A stretch of 64,000 nucleotides of DNA from a bacterium (GCA_017963125.1 JAGCUA010000093.1:50289-114288), one strand, 5' to 3'. Counted from the stretch's first letter, positions 53,563 to 61,263 are shown. Notes: generated by a model not told the origin, from the letters alone. Numbers and translations: made by a program.

Positions 53563-54015
53563 ATGACCAACTACGACATTCTTCTGAAACAGGCAACTGA
53601 GCTGCTTGAGAGCGAGCCGTGGGCGGTTTCGGCACTAAGCAACCTTTCGTCACTCATCATGGTTTCGCTTGATAACTTGAACTGGGCGGGATTCTACCTC
53701 GTGAGAAACGGTCTTCTCACAGTCGGTCCTTTCCAGGGAAAGCCTGCGTGCATCCACATCCCGCTTTCGAAAGGGGTCTGCGGAGCGTGCGCTTCGAAAA
53801 ATGAGACGATGCTTGTTTCCGATGTCCACGAATTTCCTGGGCATATCGCATGCGACAGCGCCTCGAATTCAGAAATCGTCGTTCCGATCCACTTAAACGG
53901 CAAACTCGTCGCCGTTCTCGATATCGATAGCCCCTTGAAAAACCGCTTTTCCGAAGCCGACAAAGCGGGACTTGAAAAATTAGTGCAGCTTCTGGAAGAA
54001 AAACTCGTGTGGTAG
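53563..54015 (+). CDS. msrC: Free methionine-(R)-sulfoxide reductase (GAF domain)
   Basis: A 150-residue GAF-fold enzyme reducing free Met-(R)-sulfoxide. NWAGFYLV, VGPFQGKPACIHIP, GVCGACASKNETMLVSDV, FPGHIACDSASNSEIVVP and AVLDIDSP are the family signature. Cys63, Cys73 and Cys97 have the 10 and 24 residue spacing of E. coli Cys84, Cys94 and Cys118. The normal length and GGAGG ribosome-binding site indicate a working gene. Confidence 0.93.
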   Translation: MTNYDILLKQATELLESEPWAVSALSNLSSLIMVSLDNLNWAGFYLVRNGLLTVGPFQGKPACIHIPLSKGVCGACASKNETMLVSDVHEFPGHIACDSASNSEIVVPIHLNGKLVAVLDIDSPLKNRFSEADKAGLEKLVQLLEEKLVW

Positions 54016-54047
54016 AGTTGAAATTATCCTATTTTATAAAAACCTTC

Positions 54048-54077
54048 TTGACAAAACTATCATTGTGATGATATAAA
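54048..54077 (+). promoter_or_regulatory. Promoter of the DUF3990/HTH pair
   Basis: A perfect TTGACA (54048-54053) and TATAAA (54072-54077) with an 18-base spacer (17 if ATATAA is used). The -10 box overlaps the first operator copy. Confidence 0.65.
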
Positions 54078-54099
54078 AAATCGTATCATTGTGATGATA
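54058..54099. promoter_or_regulatory. Two identical operators TATCATTGTGATGATA
   Basis: Perfect copies at 54058-54073 and 54084-54099, 26 bases start to start. Each is an inverted repeat (TATCAT, four-base TGTG centre, ATGATA); the second extends to GTATCAT/ATGATAC. The first covers the spacer and touches the -10 box and the second is downstream, an arrangement suited to repression by the HTH protein encoded in the operon. Confidence 0.75.
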
Positions 54100-54118
54100 C
54101 AGTTTTGGAGTTTGCAGT

Positions 54119-54790
54119 ATGCTTTTATATCACGGTTCAACAAAAATTATTGAAAAACCGACTCTCGCGGCCGGGAAAAAATACAACGATTACGGGCAGG
54201 GATTCTACTGCACGAAAGAAATCGAAGTCGCAAAAGAGTGGGCGTGCAGAGAAAACAGCAACGGTTTTGTCAACAAGTACAGGTTGAAAAAAAGCGGCCT
54301 TAAAGTGCTTGATTTGCAGGATGAGCGCTACTCAGTCCTGAACTGGATAGCTGTTCTGCTGAGCAACAGGACTTTTTCGCTGGAAAACGAGATCGCAGCT
54401 GCGGCAAAAGAGTATATCGTGAACAACTTTGCAGTTGATACGGCTCCTTTTGATGTTATTGTCGGCTACCGCGCTGACGATTCCTATTTTTCTTTTGCCA
54501 GGGATTTCATCAACAACACTCTGCCGCTTGCAAGTCTTAAAAAGGCGATGCACTTAGGGAAACTCGGCATTCAGTATGTTCTCGTTTCGGAAAAAGCATT
54601 TACTCAGCTGACTTTTAGCGGAGCCGAAGCAGTCAGCCGTGAAGCATACTTTCCGAAATATACAGCACGTGATGCCAATGCGAGAGCGGCCTATAAAGAT
54701 GAGATACGCCGTGCCGTAATATCCAAAAGTGTTTTTGTGATGGATATCATCAGAGAGGAAATGAAAAATGGCGATCCGCGCATACGATGA
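54119..54790 (+). CDS. DUF3990-type (ADP-ribosyltransferase-like) putative toxin
   Basis: A 223-residue protein with LYHGSTKIIEKP at the N-terminus (His5), NDYGQGFYCTKE at residues 23-34 (Tyr30) and a hydrophobic core. These positions match the DUF3990 family, whose H-Y pattern is reminiscent of ADP-ribosyltransferases; no activity is shown. It precedes an HTH-containing gene, overlapping by 23 bases, and is controlled by a promoter with two operators. This is the layout of a type II toxin-antitoxin system with the toxin first. Confidence 0.75.
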   Translation: MLLYHGSTKIIEKPTLAAGKKYNDYGQGFYCTKEIEVAKEWACRENSNGFVNKYRLKKSGLKVLDLQDERYSVLNWIAVLLSNRTFSLENEIAAAAKEYIVNNFAVDTAPFDVIVGYRADDSYFSFARDFINNTLPLASLKKAMHLGKLGIQYVLVSEKAFTQLTFSGAEAVSREAYFPKYTARDANARAAYKDEIRRAVISKSVFVMDIIREEMKNGDPRIR

Positions 54791-55424
54791 ACTCTATCTG
54801 GAGAGTGCCGCAAATTGCCTTGCAGTGGCTTTTGATTATGCGATAAATGTCTGCGGAATAAAGCCGGACGATTTTGCCGATCTCTTTGTTGTATCGGGCG
54901 AAAGCGGGAAATTCGGCATCGGAAATCCGTCTGTCGTAGCAGGGAAATCGGGAATTGAACTCGTCCGTTCCGTTATGGAAAAAGTCGATCCGGGCCGAGA
55001 ACTTCCTGAGCCGGAGTTTTCGCAGAGCCGTTCTCCGGAATACTGGGCCGGCTGGGCTTTGGCGCAGTATCAATGGTATTCGGCAAAAACTTTTAAAGCG
55101 GTTTTCAGCAAAGTTCCGCTTTCTGAAATCGTAAAGATGTACAAGGTCTACCACGAAATGGATATTACAGCTTTCATCGAGGTGATGGATAAGAAAATTT
55201 CGGAACGTTCCGTCAGTACAAATTTAAAGAATATCCGTGAAAACAGAGGAATTTCACAGTCGGAGCTTGCAGAAATGTCGGGCGTGAAGCTGCACTCGAT
55301 CCAGCTTTATGAACAGAGAGTGAATGATATTGACAAGGCTCAGGCGCAGACACTTTTCAAAATCTCACTCGCTCTGGGCTGCAGAATGGAAGACTTGCTT
55401 GAAAATCCGGCAGTATTGCCATAG
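54768..55424 (+). CDS. HTH (XRE) protein paired with DUF3990, putative antitoxin and repressor
   Basis: A 218-residue protein. The N-terminal 130 residues (NCLAVAFDYAINVCGIKPDDF, VVAGKSGIELV, EYWAGWALAQYQWYSAKTF) are a conserved domain that I link only tentatively to DUF3791-like partners of DUF3990. The C-terminus is an XRE helix-turn-helix (153-212, LKNIRENRGISQSELAEMSG, then HSIQLYEQ). It is presumably the DNA-binding neutraliser, binding the two operators upstream of the pair. Confidence 0.72.
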   Translation: MAIRAYDELYLESAANCLAVAFDYAINVCGIKPDDFADLFVVSGESGKFGIGNPSVVAGKSGIELVRSVMEKVDPGRELPEPEFSQSRSPEYWAGWALAQYQWYSAKTFKAVFSKVPLSEIVKMYKVYHEMDITAFIEVMDKKISERSVSTNLKNIRENRGISQSELAEMSGVKLHSIQLYEQRVNDIDKAQAQTLFKISLALGCRMEDLLENPAVLP

Positions 55425-55470
55425 TGAAATGGAAAGAGATAAAAATGCAACTTAAAAACGGAGGGAACAA

Positions 55471-55881
55471 ATGACTATTCAGGAAAGAGCGGAAAAAGGT
55501 GCGGCATACAAAGCCGAGGGACGTTACAACTGCACAAGATCGGTATTGGCGGCATTCAGCGACATCGTGAAAATCGACGAGAATGAGCTTGCCATACTGA
55601 CATCCGGATTCGTCGGAGGAATGGGAAACATGGAAGGGACCTGCGGTGCACTTGTCGGAGCGATCATGGTCGCAGGAATACTTTCCGAAGGGCAGGGAAC
55701 GCTCAAATATTCAAGGATCATCGTCGATAAATTCAAAGAACTTTGCGGTGCGACGATCTGCAAGGATCTGAAGGGAATCGACGGAACTCACTACCTTTGC
55801 AGCTGCCCCGACTGCATCAAAAACGCGATTTTAGCTGTGGGCTGCGCATTCAGCGATATCGATTCTGACGAAGTAAAATAA
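55471..55881 (+). CDS. C_GCAxxG_C_C family protein
   Basis: A 136-residue Cys-rich protein of PF09719 type, presumed to bind a metal or redox cofactor. Conserved positions: Cys21 in NCTRSVLAAF, GFVGGMGNMEGTCGALVGA with Cys58, LCGATICKDL with Cys92 and Cys97, then Cys110, Cys112, Cys115 and Cys125. The GCAxxG motif appears as CGALVG. The exact reaction is unknown. The ribosome-binding site is GGAGGG. It is convergent with the following kinase gene. Confidence 0.87.
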   Translation: MTIQERAEKGAAYKAEGRYNCTRSVLAAFSDIVKIDENELAILTSGFVGGMGNMEGTCGALVGAIMVAGILSEGQGTLKYSRIIVDKFKELCGATICKDLKGIDGTHYLCSCPDCIKNAILAVGCAFSDIDSDEVK

Positions 55882-55900
55882 GTTTTTATTCTGAAAAAGC

Positions 55901-57844
55901 TCAGGAATTTCTTTCTGGATCAGGCAGTTTGACAAGTTCTTCAAGTGTTCTGAAGAGAGCCGCCGGTTCTATCGGTTTGCTCAGATGCGCGTTGAGTCCC
56001 GCCTGAAGGCTGCGCTGGACATCGTCGTCGAATGCGTTGGCGGTCAGAGCGATGATCGGAATGGTTCCTGCATCGGAGCGTTCCATGGAGCGGATCACTC
56101 TTGTAGATTCAAGCCCGTCCATCACAGGCATACGCATATCCATCAGAATGGCGGCGTAGTATCCAGGATCGTGCGATGCGAACATTTCAGCCGCGATTTT
56201 TCCGTTTTCCGCTGTATCGACTTCGATTTTACGCATTCCAAGAATCATTTTCACGATTTCGGCATTTACCTGTACGTCTTCGGCCAAAAGTATGCGGCAT
56301 CCTGTCAGATCGGTTCCGGTACTGCCGTTTTGTGCCGCTTCTCCGCCCGCTGTTTCAGAGCCCTTTGCAGCGGATTCTGCAAGAGTGACTGTTACAGTGA
56401 AAGTCGTTCCTTTCTTTTTCTCGCTTTCCACGGAGATAGTTCCGTTCATCAGCTCGACAATGCTTTTTGTGATCGCCATGCCGAGGCCGGTGCTTCCGTA
56501 ACTGCCGGCCGCAGAAGAATTTTCCTGGCTGAAAGTGTCGAAAATATGAGGCAGAAACTCTTTGCTTATCCCTATTCCGGTATCACTGGCAACGAATTTC
56601 AGCACAACTTTTCCGTCAGAACGCGAATCTTCCGCGACTTCGAAGTTCACCGACCCGCCCTCAGGGGTGAATTTTACGGAATTTCCCAGAATGTTGATCA
56701 GGATCTGCTTGAGTTTCATGGCATCGCCGACATAGCACTCGTCAAACTTGCCGTTGAGGGTGCACTTGTATGCAAGCCCTTTGTCTTTGCACTGCCCGCC
56801 GATTATGCTGTTTACCTGATCTATTGCCCTGGAGAAGTTGAAGGGCTCGTTCTTGAGTGTCATCCGCCCTGACTCTATACGGCTCATATCAAGGATATCA
56901 TTGATGATTTCAAGCAGATGGCGGGCGGAAACCCCGATCTTTTCAAGATGCTTTTTCACTTCACTGCTTGCCGTCGGATCGCTGGCTGCGATAGTGTTGA
57001 GCCCTATGATCGCGTTCATGGGGGTGCGGATTTCATGGCTCATGTTGGATAGAAATACCGTCTTCGCCTTGTTGGCGCGTTCCGCCTCTGCCAGTGCAGC
57101 CACCAGAGCCTTTTTGCTTTCAGCGAGCTCGTCTTTCTGCGCCTGTTCGCGAAGCAGCGATTTTTCAAGCTTTCTGCGGTATTCCTCCTTTTCGTCCTCA
57201 ACGACAAAAGTGTGGAGCAGACATGTTCCGACCATATATCCCATCGCGTAGAAAGGCCACAGCGGATAGATGATCTGGAATGCTATCAGAACGATCATGG
57301 CGATTCCGAAAAGACCGATGGTAAGGTTTCTCCGCCGCATTTTTCCCTCGGTTCTGAGAGTGACATGAAGCGTATAGGCCGATGTGAGCAGAAACATCAG
57401 GATCTGGATTGCGAGAGTGACGTGTCTTATACTTTCCGCGTGGTAAACGCCGTTTTCATCGAACCAGAACATGACAGGATGAAAAATATTGAGCGTTATC
57501 ACAATGATCTCGAATACGAAAAACGCCCATCCGGTATACCGCAGTATCTTGTCAAAAATATTTCCTCTTTCAAGATAATCGACTACGTACTGCGTCCACA
57601 GAAGCACAGCAGCGGCCATTGCGACGAAATAAAGGGTCGTATCGGCGAACTGGATCTTTGTCATCCGGTATTCGTCGAAGACACCCCACAGCGCATCGGT
57701 GACATAGTAGCTGAGCACTGCCATAAGAAACCAGCAGTAAGTGTTCCGGGTGCTTGCAATAGCGTCCTTCCGGGTCAGAAACACATCCCTGTTTGTTATC
57801 ACCAGTATGATTGCGGCTAAAATTCCTATGATCGAATATGTCAT
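55901..57844 (-). CDS. Membrane hybrid histidine kinase with seven-helix-like N-terminus
   Basis: A 647-residue kinase. I start at 57844 (AAAGGTG upstream) and not at 57904. Six or seven hydrophobic helices cover about residues 1-215, a coiled coil leads to HisKA with His270 (FLSNMSHEIRTPMNAIIGL), then the ATPase domain (NILGNSVKFTPEGG, GSTGLGMAITKS), a Gly/Ala linker and REC with Asp569 (ILMDMRMPVMDG). The kinase half is a paralogue of those at 46484 and 49027. It is transcribed alone, from a region with the methyltransferase promoter on the other strand. Confidence 0.92.
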   Translation of the reverse strand: MTYSIIGILAAIILVITNRDVFLTRKDAIASTRNTYCWFLMAVLSYYVTDALWGVFDEYRMTKIQFADTTLYFVAMAAAVLLWTQYVVDYLERGNIFDKILRYTGWAFFVFEIIVITLNIFHPVMFWFDENGVYHAESIRHVTLAIQILMFLLTSAYTLHVTLRTEGKMRRRNLTIGLFGIAMIVLIAFQIIYPLWPFYAMGYMVGTCLLHTFVVEDEKEEYRRKLEKSLLREQAQKDELAESKKALVAALAEAERANKAKTVFLSNMSHEIRTPMNAIIGLNTIAASDPTASSEVKKHLEKIGVSARHLLEIINDILDMSRIESGRMTLKNEPFNFSRAIDQVNSIIGGQCKDKGLAYKCTLNGKFDECYVGDAMKLKQILINILGNSVKFTPEGGSVNFEVAEDSRSDGKVVLKFVASDTGIGISKEFLPHIFDTFSQENSSAAGSYGSTGLGMAITKSIVELMNGTISVESEKKKGTTFTVTVTLAESAAKGSETAGGEAAQNGSTGTDLTGCRILLAEDVQVNAEIVKMILGMRKIEVDTAENGKIAAEMFASHDPGYYAAILMDMRMPVMDGLESTRVIRSMERSDAGTIPIIALTANAFDDDVQRSLQAGLNAHLSKPIEPAALFRTLEELVKLPDPERNS

Positions 57845-57923
57845 ATCACACCTTTTACAATAAAAAAACCGCGGGATAATACAGTAAAGTTGCTTATGTT
57901 TCAATATAAAAAGAGGCTTGTTT

Positions 57924-57953
57924 TTGACAGAATATCCGTTTTTCGGCTATAAT
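57924..57953 (+). promoter_or_regulatory. Strong sigma70-type promoter of the methyltransferase gene
   Basis: Perfect TTGACA (57924-57929) and TATAAT (57948-57953) with an 18-base spacer, 44 bases before the start codon at 57997. Confidence 0.75.
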
Positions 57954-57996
57954 TCGGCGTTTTTTTTGAGAAGAATTTGAAAGAAAGGAGTCTTCG

Positions 57997-58620
57997 ATGT
58001 GGCTATATAAAAAGTTCAAGAATATGGCGTCGAAACCTGTCGGAATTTTGGGAAAAATCATGGTGAGAAAGCTCAACGGAGAGCGCCACGCCGTCCTTGC
58101 GGACTGGGGATTCCCGCATTTGAAAATGGCTAAAAATGCCGATTGTCTCGACTGCGGATGCGGCGGCGGAGCGAATATAAAACGCCTTCTTTCGATGACA
58201 AGCGGCAAAGTTTTTGGTGTCGATTTTTCAAAAGTCGCTGTCGCCGAAACGAAAAAGACCAACAAAAGCGAGGTCAGAAGCGGGAGATGTCAGGTTTTCT
58301 GCGCCGATGTGCGGGAACTTCCGTTTGAAAACGCAAAATTTGATGCCGTCACCGCGTTTGAAACCATCTACTACTGGCAGCTTGAGGATTCTTTCAAGGA
58401 AGTTTTCCGTTGCCTTAAACCGGGCGGAAAATTCATGATCGTGAACGAAGCCGCCGGGCTCAACCCTGCGAATTTCGAGTGGGAAAAAACGATCAAAGGA
58501 CTCAAGATCTACAACGCCGCGCAGATAAGTTCAGCCTTGAAATCAGCAGGTTTTGCAGAAATCGCAGTCGATGAAATTGCGGAAAAAGATTATATCTGTG
58601 TTGTTGCGAAGAAATCGTAA
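57997..58620 (+). CDS. Class I SAM-dependent methyltransferase
   Basis: A 207-residue methyltransferase of the UbiE/Methyltransf_11 kind. The SAM-binding motif I is LDCGCGGGAN (51-60), with the acidic residue of motif II in VFGVDFS, motif III-like FCADVRELPFENAKFDAVTA, and FRCLKPGGKFMIVNE. The substrate is unknown. It has a near-consensus promoter and an AAAGGAG ribosome-binding site. It converges with the flavodoxin gene, ten bases apart. Confidence 0.9.
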   Translation: MWLYKKFKNMASKPVGILGKIMVRKLNGERHAVLADWGFPHLKMAKNADCLDCGCGGGANIKRLLSMTSGKVFGVDFSKVAVAETKKTNKSEVRSGRCQVFCADVRELPFENAKFDAVTAFETIYYWQLEDSFKEVFRCLKPGGKFMIVNEAAGLNPANFEWEKTIKGLKIYNAAQISSALKSAGFAEIAVDEIAEKDYICVVAKKS

Positions 58621-58630
58621 TCGCTTGATT

Positions 58631-59242
58631 TCAGAACTGTTCAGCCCATTTCGCGAGTTCTGCTTTGTCGATCCTGCCGTTGAGCAGTTTTCCTTCGATG
58701 ATCTGTGCTTTCGGTGCGCTCGGCTGAAGTTCCTTCACGGTGTTTCCGAAACCGCTGCCGCCGCTCGTTGCGAAGAGGACTACTTTCTTTCCGCTGAAGT
58801 CGTAAGCTTCAAGAAAACTGTTGATGATGTGCGGCGCAACATACCACCAGATCGGGAAACCGATGAAAATCACGTCGTAATCTGCGATTTTTGCATTTTT
58901 GTCGGCAAGTTTCGGGCGGCTTTTCTTGTCTGCCATCTCAACGCTGGAGCGGGAAGATTTGTCTCTCCAGTCGAGATCGTTGCTTGTGTATTTTGTCTCA
59001 GGTCTGATTTCATAAAGTTCGGCTTTTGCGGCTTCGGCAAGCTCTTTCGCGACTCTTGCAGTCGTTCCGCTCGCGCTGAAATAGGCGACTAATTTCTTCG
59101 GCATCTTCTTTCCTCCTTCATTTTGTTGAACTGTACTCTTTTTTGTACTTTCCGCAGCCGGTTTTTTCGCTTCGGACTTTCCCTGAGCGAAGAGAACTGC
59201 CGCAAGCAGTGCAACGACTAAGATAACGATAATTTTCTTCAT
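58631..59242 (-). CDS. Exported flavodoxin
   Basis: A 204-residue protein with a signal peptide (MKKIIVILVVALLAAVLFA, then QGKSE), a Lys/Ala linker and a flavodoxin domain of about 155 residues: FMN phosphate loop SASGTTARVA (56-65), FIGFPIWWYVAPH and ATSGGSGFGNT. The start at 59242 is favoured by GGAGG; an upstream frame reaches 59293. A flavodoxin outside the cytoplasm would need a periplasmic electron donor. Homologous exported flavodoxins occur in gut anaerobes. Two palindromic sites lie just upstream (59308-59344), a likely TetR-type regulation. Confidence 0.82.
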   Translation of the reverse strand: MKKIIVILVVALLAAVLFAQGKSEAKKPAAESTKKSTVQQNEGGKKMPKKLVAYFSASGTTARVAKELAEAAKAELYEIRPETKYTSNDLDWRDKSSRSSVEMADKKSRPKLADKNAKIADYDVIFIGFPIWWYVAPHIINSFLEAYDFSGKKVVLFATSGGSGFGNTVKELQPSAPKAQIIEGKLLNGRIDKAELAKWAEQF

Positions 59243-59307
59243 TTGATCCTCCATACAAGTTTCAGTCACATCCGGCATCTGCCGGAACAGCATAATTTAT
59301 ATAAACC

Positions 59308-59344
59308 TGACATGATGTCAAGATAAAAAAATGACACTGTGTCA
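59308..59344. promoter_or_regulatory. Two palindromic operator-like sites TGACA(T/C)nRTGTCA
   Basis: TGACATGATGTCA (59308-59320) and TGACACTGTGTCA (59332-59344), each perfect with one central base, 24 bases start to start. They lie between the flavodoxin and fic genes. A third copy with a G centre is at 60371-60383, after fic. They resemble TetR-family operators, but no such regulator is encoded nearby. Confidence 0.6.
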
Positions 59345-59394
59345 GTTTTCTTGTAATTACGATCCTTACACGATGACGATAAGTTCTTGCAATA

Positions 59395-59448
59395 TTCCGA
59401 TAATTGCGCTAGTATCGTTCCGATAATTGCTTATTGTTCCGATAATTG
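59395..59448. repeat. Three direct repeats TTCCGATAATTG before fic
   Basis: Identical 12-base copies at 59395-59406, 59418-59429 and 59437-59448, spacings 23 and 19, ending 11 bases before the fic ATG at 59459. They would overlap the 5' end of the fic transcript and could bind the HTH part of the Fic protein. Confidence 0.75.
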
Positions 59449-59458
59449 AGGTTGAAAG

Positions 59459-60373
59459 ATGAAAACGGACGGAACTTTTTTAACAGTTGCTCAGGCTGCG
59501 GAAAAATGGAATATTTCGGAAAGACGCATCAGGATTTTGTGCGCCGAAGGGAAAATTCCCGGTGCCGTGCAGCAGGGACGCGGCTGGAAGATACCGCTTG
59601 ACGCGATGAAGCCTTCAGACGGCAGGATAAAACGGACAGAAAACCTGATTTCCGTAATTGACGAAAAAAAACGGCTTTTGGACACATTGCGCCCTTTTAC
59701 GCAGGGAGAACTTGAACGCCTGAACGAAGAATTCGTCACGGAATATACCTACAATTCCAATGCGATCGAGGGAAACACTCTTACTCTGCGAGAAACGGAC
59801 ATGGTTCTACGCGGCCTTACCATAGACAAAAAGCCGCTTGCCCACCATCTTGAAGCAATCGGTCACAAGGAAGCGTTTGATTATGTCGTTTCTCTTGTGC
59901 AGCAGAACGAGCCGCTCACGGAAAGAATTATAAAGGAAATTCATTACTTAGTGCTGGCAGATAAAAAAGAGGACAGGGGCGTTTACCGCCGTATTCCCGT
60001 AAGCATAATGGGTGCGGCGCATGAGCCTGTTCAGCCTTATCTTATCCAGCCTAAGATGGAAAAACTGCTTTCCGATTATGCTGAAGACAAAACTCATATC
60101 GTTTCCCGCCTTGCACGCTTTCACATTGAATTTGAGGCGATTCATCCGTTCATAGACGGAAACGGCAGGACAGGCAGACTTCTTGTAAATTTGGAACTGA
60201 TGAAGGCCGGATTTCCGCCGATCGACATAAAATTTGCCGACAGGGTTTCCTACTACAATGCGTTCGATGAGTATCATGTCAAGCACAATCTCGGTGCTAT
60301 GGAAAAGCTTTTTGCGAGGGCACTGAACGAACGGCTGGATTTTTATATTTCTCTGCGGAAAGAAAATAACTGA
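59459..60373 (+). CDS. Fic-domain AMP-transferase with N-terminal HTH
   Basis: A 304-residue protein. Residues 5-55 are an excisionase/MerR-like helix-turn-helix (LTVAQAAEKWNISERRIRIL, then GRGWKIPLDAM). The Fic domain has inhibitory motif SNAIEGN at 100-106 and active-site HPFIDGNGRTGR at 229-240. Fic enzymes transfer AMP from ATP to a target hydroxyl; the inhibitory helix in front of the core marks a class II, self-inhibited form. Unlike most class II Fic proteins it carries a specific DNA-binding domain at the N-terminus, and three repeats lie in front of the gene, so self-repression is plausible. Confidence 0.9.
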   Translation: MKTDGTFLTVAQAAEKWNISERRIRILCAEGKIPGAVQQGRGWKIPLDAMKPSDGRIKRTENLISVIDEKKRLLDTLRPFTQGELERLNEEFVTEYTYNSNAIEGNTLTLRETDMVLRGLTIDKKPLAHHLEAIGHKEAFDYVVSLVQQNEPLTERIIKEIHYLVLADKKEDRGVYRRIPVSIMGAAHEPVQPYLIQPKMEKLLSDYAEDKTHIVSRLARFHIEFEAIHPFIDGNGRTGRLLVNLELMKAGFPPIDIKFADRVSYYNAFDEYHVKHNLGAMEKLFARALNERLDFYISLRKENN

Positions 60374-60383
60374 CACGGTGTCA
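60371..60383. repeat. Palindrome TGACACGGTGTCA over the fic stop
   Basis: A perfect 13-base palindrome containing the TGA of fic and the complement of the stop of the ORF6N remnant. Thirteen of fourteen bases match 59332-59345, so copies stand on both sides of fic. Confidence 0.6.
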
Positions 60384-60518
60384 GAATAAGTCCAGTTTTC
60401 GACTGCACAAATTCAGAAAAACCAGATAATCGTCGATTACAATTATGCTCTTTTCTGCAGTACCATAGATTTTCTGATATGCAAAATCGGCTTTGAACGG
60501 CTCTCCGTCAAGATTCAT
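60381..60518 (-). pseudogene. Displaced C-terminal fragment of the ORF6N gene
   Basis: Read in the +1 frame after the ORF6N gene, 45 codons encode a peptide with NLDGEPFKADFAYQKIYGTA and KSIIVIDDYL. This is the kind of C-terminal segment (GxxFxAxxxYxxIxxxAxxSIxxVDDYI) that normally continues ORF6N proteins. The upstream frame stops after QNES at 60508. A single frameshift near 60508-60518 would rejoin them, so the gene is broken, truncated or misread. Confidence 0.55.
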
Positions 60519-61014
60519 TCTGTCCGATAAGATTTCCGCTATCGATGATAAAATCCTTCATTCCCTTGAAAAGTCGGATCAATATTTTGCTTTGTCGGGT
60601 AGCTAAATCACCTTTGAGAACGGTCATCAGCATGTAAATTCCTTGTTCTGTGAAAGCGTAAGGAAGATATTTCGAGTATTTTCCTTGTTCTAAGGTCAAA
60701 ATTTTTGACCTTAGAATAGATTGGTTTCCAGCTTCAATTTCTAAGGTCGATTTTTTCGACCTTAGAATCACATCCTGATTTTCTAAGGTGCAATTTTTGC
60801 ACCTTAGGATTGAATGATACTCATCTTTTGTCAGCTGAAAGCGAAAATCTTCGTCAAATTTGTCAATATTATTCTTGACTTGTCGATTGAAAGCCTTGAC
60901 TGAATAGCCATAAATTTCAGCCAAATCAAAGTCGAGCATCACCTTCGTTCCCCGAATAGTGTAAATCTTTGACTGCAAGTCTGTTTCGTTGTGAATCACT
61001 ATTTCATTTTCCAT
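60508..61014 (-). CDS. ORF6N-domain DNA-binding protein, probably truncated
   Basis: A 168-residue protein with the ORF6N domain (IYTIRGTKVMLDFDLAEIYG, VKAFNRQVKNNIDKF, FRFQLTKDEY, LPYAFTEQGIYMLMTVLKGD), found in phage and mobile-element proteins. The middle contains three copies of ILR-x-K-x2-TLE (residues about 70-110) that correspond to three DNA hairpins (60690-60807). Usual relatives are longer; their C-terminus is here in another frame. No ribosome-binding site is seen other than a weak AAGATGG. Confidence 0.75.
   Translation of the reverse strand: MENEIVIHNETDLQSKIYTIRGTKVMLDFDLAEIYGYSVKAFNRQVKNNIDKFDEDFRFQLTKDEYHSILRCKNCTLENQDVILRSKKSTLEIEAGNQSILRSKILTLEQGKYSKYLPYAFTEQGIYMLMTVLKGDLATRQSKILIRLFKGMKDFIIDSGNLIGQNES
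60690..60807. repeat. Three 25-base DNA hairpins inside the ORF6N gene
   Basis: Perfect hairpins CTAAGGTCAAAA/TTTTGACCTTAG (60690-60714), CTAAGGTCGA/TCGACCTTAG (60741-60765) and CTAAGGTGCA/TGCACCTTAG (60783-60807). They are spaced 51 and 42 bases, both multiples of three, so the reading frame is kept. Inner stem bases differ between copies but remain paired. Confidence 0.88.
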
Positions 61015-61206
61015 CTTGTTTCCCTAAATAAACTGTTCGCAAATAGATAATAAACATTCACGCAACAATGTCAATGTAAAAATCTAATATCAAATCTTTA
61101 AATCATAAAACAATATTTAAAAACACACCTCAAAATCAAGCGTTTTTATTTAACTCTGCATAGATTAAAATTAGAAAATTATTTAATAAAATTAAGCAGT
61201 TATTAC

Positions 61207-61234
61207 TTGAAAAGGGCAAGGGTTTGGGTATAGT
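61207..61234 (+). promoter_or_regulatory. Candidate promoter of the hsdR gene
   Basis: TTGAAA (61207-61212), 16-base spacer, TATAGT (61229-61234), 30 bases before the ATG, in an AT-rich 249-base gap. The rest of that gap holds only AT-rich sequence and no open frame with gene-like features. Confidence 0.5.
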
Positions 61235-61263
61235 GCGAAGGTTTTTGGGAAAAGGAGCGCAAT

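Noticed and set aside
60690..60807. Three spaced palindromes as a CRISPR array or terminators
   Set aside because: Spacing is 51 and 42 bases with only three units, inner stems differ, and they keep an open reading frame. They are intragenic hairpins.
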